A stretch of 27,513 nucleotides of DNA from positions 1 through 27,513 of the forward strand of contig CAKUZO010000020.1 in the NCBI GenBank assembly GCA_934717895.1, in the 5' to 3' direction. Every line of letters starts with the position of its first letter. Position 1 is the first letter of the stretch. Source of the DNA: an uncultured Candidatus Melainabacteria bacterium. Its GTDB lineage: Bacteria > Cyanobacteriota > Vampirovibrionia > Gastranaerophilales > Gastranaerophilaceae. Below, one piece after another: positions 24,070-27,513 of the stretch. The notes beneath the pieces are model-generated. The model did not search any database. It was not told the origin of the DNA and saw nothing but the letters and a program-made list of their open reading frames with translations. The position numbers and the translations under genes were made by a program.

Positions 24070-24855
24070 GTGAATATAAGTGCAATTAATGCAGCGCCAC
24101 ATAATAATAGCAAAAGAAGTGCTCAAATTTCTTTTAATGGTTGTGTAGATAAGTCATTTATAAAATTAATTGATGCTGCAACTCAAAATTCCATAAAGCA
24201 GGTTGTGGACATGTTTAATCATAATGTTGAAAAAATAGAACCTGCTGAGATAAGAAGAATTAAGTCTATTGGTGAAAACACAAAAGAATTAATAAAAGAA
24301 GTAATGAATCGGTTTCACCCTAAAACTGTTTTGACAACAAATGGTAAAGAATCAATTATTGAAAATACAGCCACAGATACAAAACTTCGTTTTATAAATT
24401 TTTCTAGCTGCTCAACAGATACAGGTATTCCCTGTGATGGATTAATTGATATTTTTGAACCTGTTTATTCTATGCCAAAAGGCGTTGAGCGAAGTGATAT
24501 TAATTATGGAATGACAGATTTAAGCAAGCTGGATTATTCACATCTGGAACAGTTACAAAGCTTTGTGCAAAAATTAGCCAAAATCGGAGATCCTCAATTG
24601 ATTGATGGAGCTTTGTTTGATCAGCTTTCAAAAAAAATTGTTAAAAAAGCTGGTAAATTAAATATATTTGATAGACTTTTTGTTGGTCTGAAAGCGAAAA
24701 AGGCAGATAAACTTGCACCGGAATTTGGCAAACCAACAGGTTGGGTTGAAAAAGTTAAATCCATTCGAGCAGAAGCAAAGAAGCAATCTGCAATAAAAAA
24801 AGTAGTTACTGTCGAAAATAAAAAAATTGCAAAACAAATTTTAAATGAACAATAA
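24070..24855 (+). CDS. Unknown protein with N-terminal ISFNG motif
   Basis: I do not recognise a functional family. The 261-residue protein starts at a GTG with a perfect AAAGGAG (24057-24063) 6 nt upstream. No signal peptide or membrane helix is visible. Residues 1-19 are polar and probably disordered, followed by ISFNG (20-24). I recall this short N-terminal motif in many otherwise unrelated Gastranaerophilales proteins, which suggests a sorting or interaction tag, but that is memory, not a search. The middle (about 25-155) mixes helix and strand, and the last 80 residues are strongly basic (KIVKKAGKL, GLKAKKADK, AEAKKQSAIKKVV), perhaps nucleic-acid or membrane binding. It has its own terminator and no clear promoter. 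Confidence 0.75.
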   Translation: MNISAINAAPHNNSKRSAQISFNGCVDKSFIKLIDAATQNSIKQVVDMFNHNVEKIEPAEIRRIKSIGENTKELIKEVMNRFHPKTVLTTNGKESIIENTATDTKLRFINFSSCSTDTGIPCDGLIDIFEPVYSMPKGVERSDINYGMTDLSKLDYSHLEQLQSFVQKLAKIGDPQLIDGALFDQLSKKIVKKAGKLNIFDRLFVGLKAKKADKLAPEFGKPTGWVEKVKSIRAEAKKQSAIKKVVTVENKKIAKQILNEQ

Positions 24856-24865
24856 AGAATAAGCC

Positions 24866-24896
24866 CAAACCTGATAAGGTGAGGGTTTGTTTTTTA
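24866..24896 (+). terminator. Intrinsic terminator after the ISFNG gene
   Basis: The stem CAAACCT/GGGTTTG (24866-24872 with 24883-24889, one G-U pair) is followed by a run of six T at 24890-24895. Confidence 0.75.
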
Positions 24897-24956
24897 TTTA
24901 GTATATGTATCAAAAAATAAATATTTACTATACAAAAACTCATAATTATGCTAAAA

Positions 24957-24962
24957 TATAAT
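24957..24962 (+). promoter_or_regulatory. Candidate -10 box of rny
   Basis: A perfect TATAAT with no good -35 box. If used, it gives an unusually long leader of about 140 nt before rny. Confidence 0.4.
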
Positions 24963-25035
24963 CAGATGTAGTATAGGTAAATATTTTTTGGAAATATATG
25001 CAATAAAATCAACTTAATATACAAAATAGATTGTG

Positions 25036-25060
25036 GCTCGATAGGATATATGTATCGAGC
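25036..25060 (+). other. Stem-loop in the rny 5' leader
   Basis: GCTCGATA (25036-25043) pairs perfectly with 25053-25060 around a 9-nt loop. There is no T run after it, so it is not a standard terminator. Its place in the leader of an endonuclease gene suggests a regulatory or self-cleavage site. The 24897-25107 stretch holds no gene. Confidence 0.65.
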
Positions 25061-25107
25061 ATTGCGTGTATTATTAAAAAATAGAAAAGGATAAGGTATA
25101 AAACTTT

Positions 25108-26628
25108 ATGGACCCTTTATTGATTATTGCAATTATTGCGGTAATAGCATTAATTGCAGCGCTGTTTGTCCAGCAAAGCAAAACTAAAGCTGTCATTCAT
25201 TCCGTTGAAAAAGACAGGAAAGCTCTTATTGAAAAAGAAAAACTTCTTTTAAAAGAAGCAAAAATTAAAGCTATTGAAGAACTTCAAGAAGACAGAGAAA
25301 AACTTAATGAAGAAGAAAGAGAAAGAAGACAAGAGCTTGCAAGACAAGAACAAAAATTAGCAAAACGTGAAGATATGCTTGAAGATAAAATTCAAGAATA
25401 TACCGAAAAAGACCTTCAAGCTCAAAGAAAAATAGACGAACTTCTTGAAAAAGAAGACTATTTGGCTGAAATTGTTCAAAAGCAAACAACTGAATTGGAA
25501 AGAATTTCAGGCATGTCAGCAGAAGATGCTAAGACAATGCTATTAGAACAACTTAAACACGATTTGGCACAAGAACAAATGCAATTAATTCGTGAAAACG
25601 AAGCAAAAATAAAAGAAACATCTTTGGAAAAAGCAAAGGAAATCCTATCAACAACTATGCAAAGATGCATGATTGAACAAGTTGTTGAAACAACAGTTTC
25701 TGTTGTTGCTCTTCCAAATGACGAAATGAAAGGGCGTATAATCGGTCGTGAAGGCCGTAATATCAGAGCTTTGGAAACATTAACCGGTGTTGATTTAATC
25801 ATTGATGATACTCCGGAAGCTGTTGTTTTATCAAGTTTTGATCCTGTAAGACGTGAGATTGCAAAACTTGCATTGGAAAAACTTATTGTAGACGGTCGTA
25901 TTCACCCTGTTCGAATTGAAGAAATGGTTGAAAAAGCACAAGAAGAAATTGATAAAAAAATCTGGGAAGAAGGCGAAAATGCAGCTCTTGAAATGGGTGT
26001 TATGGGCTTAAATAAAGAGCTTATCAAAACTCTTGGACGTCTTTATTACAGAACAAGTTACGGGCAAAATGTTTTGAAACACTCACTTGAAGTTGGGCAT
26101 ATCGCAGGCATGCTTGCTGCTGAAATCGGTGCTAACGAAAAAATCGCAAAGCGTGCAGGACTTCTTCACGATATCGGAAAAGCGGTTGACCAAACGCAAG
26201 AAGGAACACATATTCAATTAGGAGTTGAAATTGCGTCAAGATACGGCGAAAGACCGGAAGTTATTCACGCAATTGAGGCTCACCACGACGATGTTGTTGC
26301 AAACACAATTGAAGCTGTTCTTGTAAAAGTTGCTGATGCAATTTCTGCCGGCAGACCTGGCGCAAGACGTGATACTTTGGAAATTTACATCAAACGCCTT
26401 CAAAAAATCGAAGAAATCGTAAATAGTTTCAGTGGAATTAAACAGTCGTTTGCAGTTCAAGCAGGTCGTGAAGTTAGAATTATCGTAGAATCAGAAAGAT
26501 TTGATGATTTGGCATCACAAAAGCTTGCAAGAGATGTTGCAAAACGTATTGAAACAGAACTAGATTACCCTGGACAAATCAGAGTAACGGTAGTTCGAGA
26601 ATTCCGTACAACAGAGATAGCTAAATAA
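25108..26628 (+). CDS. rny: Ribonuclease Y
   Basis: This 506-residue membrane-anchored endoribonuclease starts mRNA decay. In order it has an N-terminal membrane helix (4-21), a long Glu/Lys-rich coiled coil (about 25-190), a KH RNA-binding domain with [12 protein letters not shown] (about 209-220), and an HD metal phosphohydrolase domain with [10 protein letters not shown] (H325) and LLHDIGKA (H354-D355). The conserved C-terminal block ends [17 protein letters not shown]. The length is close to the usual 515-520. The ribosome-binding site is weak and distant (ATAAGG about 12 nt before the ATG), preceded by a long leader with a stem-loop. ymdB follows after 91 bp, a pairing known also from Bacillus. 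Confidence 0.98.
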   Translation: MDPLLIIAIIAVIALIAALFVQQSKTKAVIHSVEKDRKALIEKEKLLLKEAKIKAIEELQEDREKLNEEERERRQELARQEQKLAKREDMLEDKIQEYTEKDLQAQRKIDELLEKEDYLAEIVQKQTTELERISGMSAEDAKTMLLEQLKHDLAQEQMQLIRENEAKIKETSLEKAKEILSTTMQRCMIEQVVETTVSVVALPNDEMKGRIIGREGRNIRALETLTGVDLIIDDTPEAVVLSSFDPVRREIAKLALEKLIVDGRIHPVRIEEMVEKAQEEIDKKIWEEGENAALEMGVMGLNKELIKTLGRLYYRTSYGQNVLKHSLEVGHIAGMLAAEIGANEKIAKRAGLLHDIGKAVDQTQEGTHIQLGVEIASRYGERPEVIHAIEAHHDDVVANTIEAVLVKVADAISAGRPGARRDTLEIYIKRLQKIEEIVNSFSGIKQSFAVQAGREVRIIVESERFDDLASQKLARDVAKRIETELDYPGQIRVTVVREFRTTEIAK

Positions 26629-26635
26629 GAGAAAA

Positions 26636-26706
26636 GTGAGAAGTGAATAGTGAAAAGTCGATTACATATTAAAACGACAACTCACTATTCACAATTCCCC
26701 ACTCAC
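26636..26706. repeat. Imperfect inverted repeat between rny and ymdB
   Basis: GTGAATAGTGAAAAGTCG (26643-26660) pairs with 26675-26692 at 15 of 18 positions around a 14-nt loop. An outer GTGAG/CTCAC pair (26636-26640 with 26702-26706) extends it. There is no T run. The arms are built from GTGA-A-TAGTGA units. It probably folds in the mRNA and may set the rny:ymdB ratio. Confidence 0.75.
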
Positions 26707-26719
26707 AGAGGATAAAACA

Positions 26720-27513
26720 ATGTTTGGTGATGATAAAACAATAAAAATTACATTTTTTGGTGATTTGGTTGGCAGACCTGGGAGATTTGCTGTTAGAGAT
26801 TATTTGTCTAAACAAATCCAAAATGAAAAAAGTTCACAATTCATCATCGCAAACGTCGAAAATGCATCACATGGTTTTGGTCTAACAGAAAAAAATTACA
26901 ATGAAATTTCTGAATATGGTGTTGACTGTATGACGTCCGGCAATCATATTTGGGATAAAAAAGAGATTTTTAACTACATCGAAAGGGCAGACAAACTTAT
27001 TCGCCCTATTAATTATCCTGATGGAACAGTCGGCGCAGGTAGCCGAATTTTTGAACTTTCTAATGGTACAAAAATTGGTGTCATAAATGTATTAGGTCGA
27101 GTATTTATGGCTCCTGTGGATTCACAATGGACTGTTGTAAAAGAAGAAATTGAGCGCATTAAGGCAATTACTCCAATAATAGTTGTTGATTTTCATGCAG
27201 AAGCAACCGCTGAAAAGATTTGTTTTGCGAGATTTTGTTCAGAGCTTGGTGTAAGTGCATTTTTTGGAACCCATACACATGTTCAAACCGCAGATGAGCA
27301 AATTTTAAATGGCATGGGATATATTACGGACGCCGGTTTTTGTGGCACAAAGGAAAGTGTCATCGGAATGGAATACTCAACTTCCTTAAATCGCTTTACA
27401 ACTGTTGTTCCGGAGCGTTATGACGTAGCAGATGGGAATGTCGTCCAAATTAATGCTGTTGAAGTTGAAATAGACACAACAAGCGGGCATACTGTAGCTA
27501 TAAGAAGAATTTT
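26720..27513 (+). CDS. ymdB: YmdB family metallophosphoesterase, cut by the window end
   Basis: Residues 1-264 are present and the frame is open to the last base. The protein is a calcineurin-like phosphoesterase of the YmdB family. In Bacillus subtilis YmdB hydrolyses 2',3'-cyclic nucleotides and affects biofilm and motility switching. Metal motifs are FFGDLVGRPGR (D15), NVENASHGFGL (E47-N48), TSGNHIWDKKEI (N75-H76), DFHAEATAEK and FGTHTHVQTAD. Family members are about 255-270 residues, so little is missing. The start has AGAGGAT about 7 nt upstream. The gene follows rny and is probably in its operon, linking RNA decay with cyclic-nucleotide turnover. Confidence 0.93.
   Translation, partial: MFGDDKTIKITFFGDLVGRPGRFAVRDYLSKQIQNEKSSQFIIANVENASHGFGLTEKNYNEISEYGVDCMTSGNHIWDKKEIFNYIERADKLIRPINYPDGTVGAGSRIFELSNGTKIGVINVLGRVFMAPVDSQWTVVKEEIERIKAITPIIVVDFHAEATAEKICFARFCSELGVSAFFGTHTHVQTADEQILNGMGYITDAGFCGTKESVIGMEYSTSLNRFTTVVPERYDVADGNVVQINAVEVEIDTTSGHTVAIRRI

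Noticed and set aside
1..27513. CRISPR array, tRNA, rRNA, insertion sequence or prophage
   Set aside because: No regularly spaced repeats, cloverleaf-like intergenic segments, transposase or phage structural genes were seen on reading both strands.

Overview
The window is 27.5 kb of AT-rich bacterial chromosome (about one third G+C by eye), densely coded on both strands and made of short operons with clear intrinsic terminators. The gene set suggests a Gram-negative, non-photosynthetic relative of the Cyanobacteria, most likely Gastranaerophilales (Vampirovibrionia/Melainabacteria). The clues are an AsmA/TamB-type envelope protein, two class III prepilins starting G-FTLAEVLITLGIIGVVAAMTLPTL, a protein with an N-terminal ISFNG motif, and a tandem pair of unnamed membrane proteins with a GRP...DK...KYAA signature. 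The lineage is an inference from these patterns. No database search was possible.

Layout. 1-221: intergenic DNA with a diverged direct repeat and a strong promoter. 222-4676: giant AsmA/TamB-like protein. 4820-5983: M20 peptidase (PepT-like). 6113-6871 (-): TatD nuclease. 7022-8231: two tandem paralogous membrane proteins of unknown function. 8277-9442 (-): spmA-spmB. 9552-12221: valS. 12384-13448: four-domain ribosomal protein S1. 13559-13756 (-): small single-pass membrane protein. 13998-19543: a compact operon murC-murB-ddl-ftsQ-nadE, a division/cell-wall cluster fragment ending in NAD synthetase. 19582-21319: two (-) strand pseudopilin genes flanking a small XRE regulator. 21481-21756 (-): HU. 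21966-23981: a membrane glycosyltransferase and apt. 24070-24855: ISFNG-motif orphan. 25108-27513: rny (RNase Y) followed by ymdB, which runs off the end.

How the genes work together. murC, murB and ddl make the UDP-MurNAc-peptide precursor and D-Ala-D-Ala, and ftsQ links this to the divisome. S1, ValS, RNase Y and YmdB serve translation and RNA turnover. The AsmA-like protein, the glycosyltransferase and the pilins act on the envelope and surface.

Most unusual signals. (1) A perfect 19-bp palindrome plus two more half-sites lies between an XRE regulator and a divergent pilin gene. The neighbouring pilin gene carries a gap-free copy of the same 91-bp upstream region in which almost all differences fall inside the operator elements. 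(2) NadE has an N-terminal nitrilase-like domain in which all three expected catalytic residues are gone. (3) At least three genes have a -10 box ending exactly 6 nt before the start codon and no Shine-Dalgarno sequence, which suggests leaderless mRNAs. (4) The tandem RP-x5-DK-x7-KYAA paralogs have no known function. No CRISPR array, tRNA, rRNA, insertion sequence or phage gene was seen, and no gene-free stretch exceeds 300 bases.
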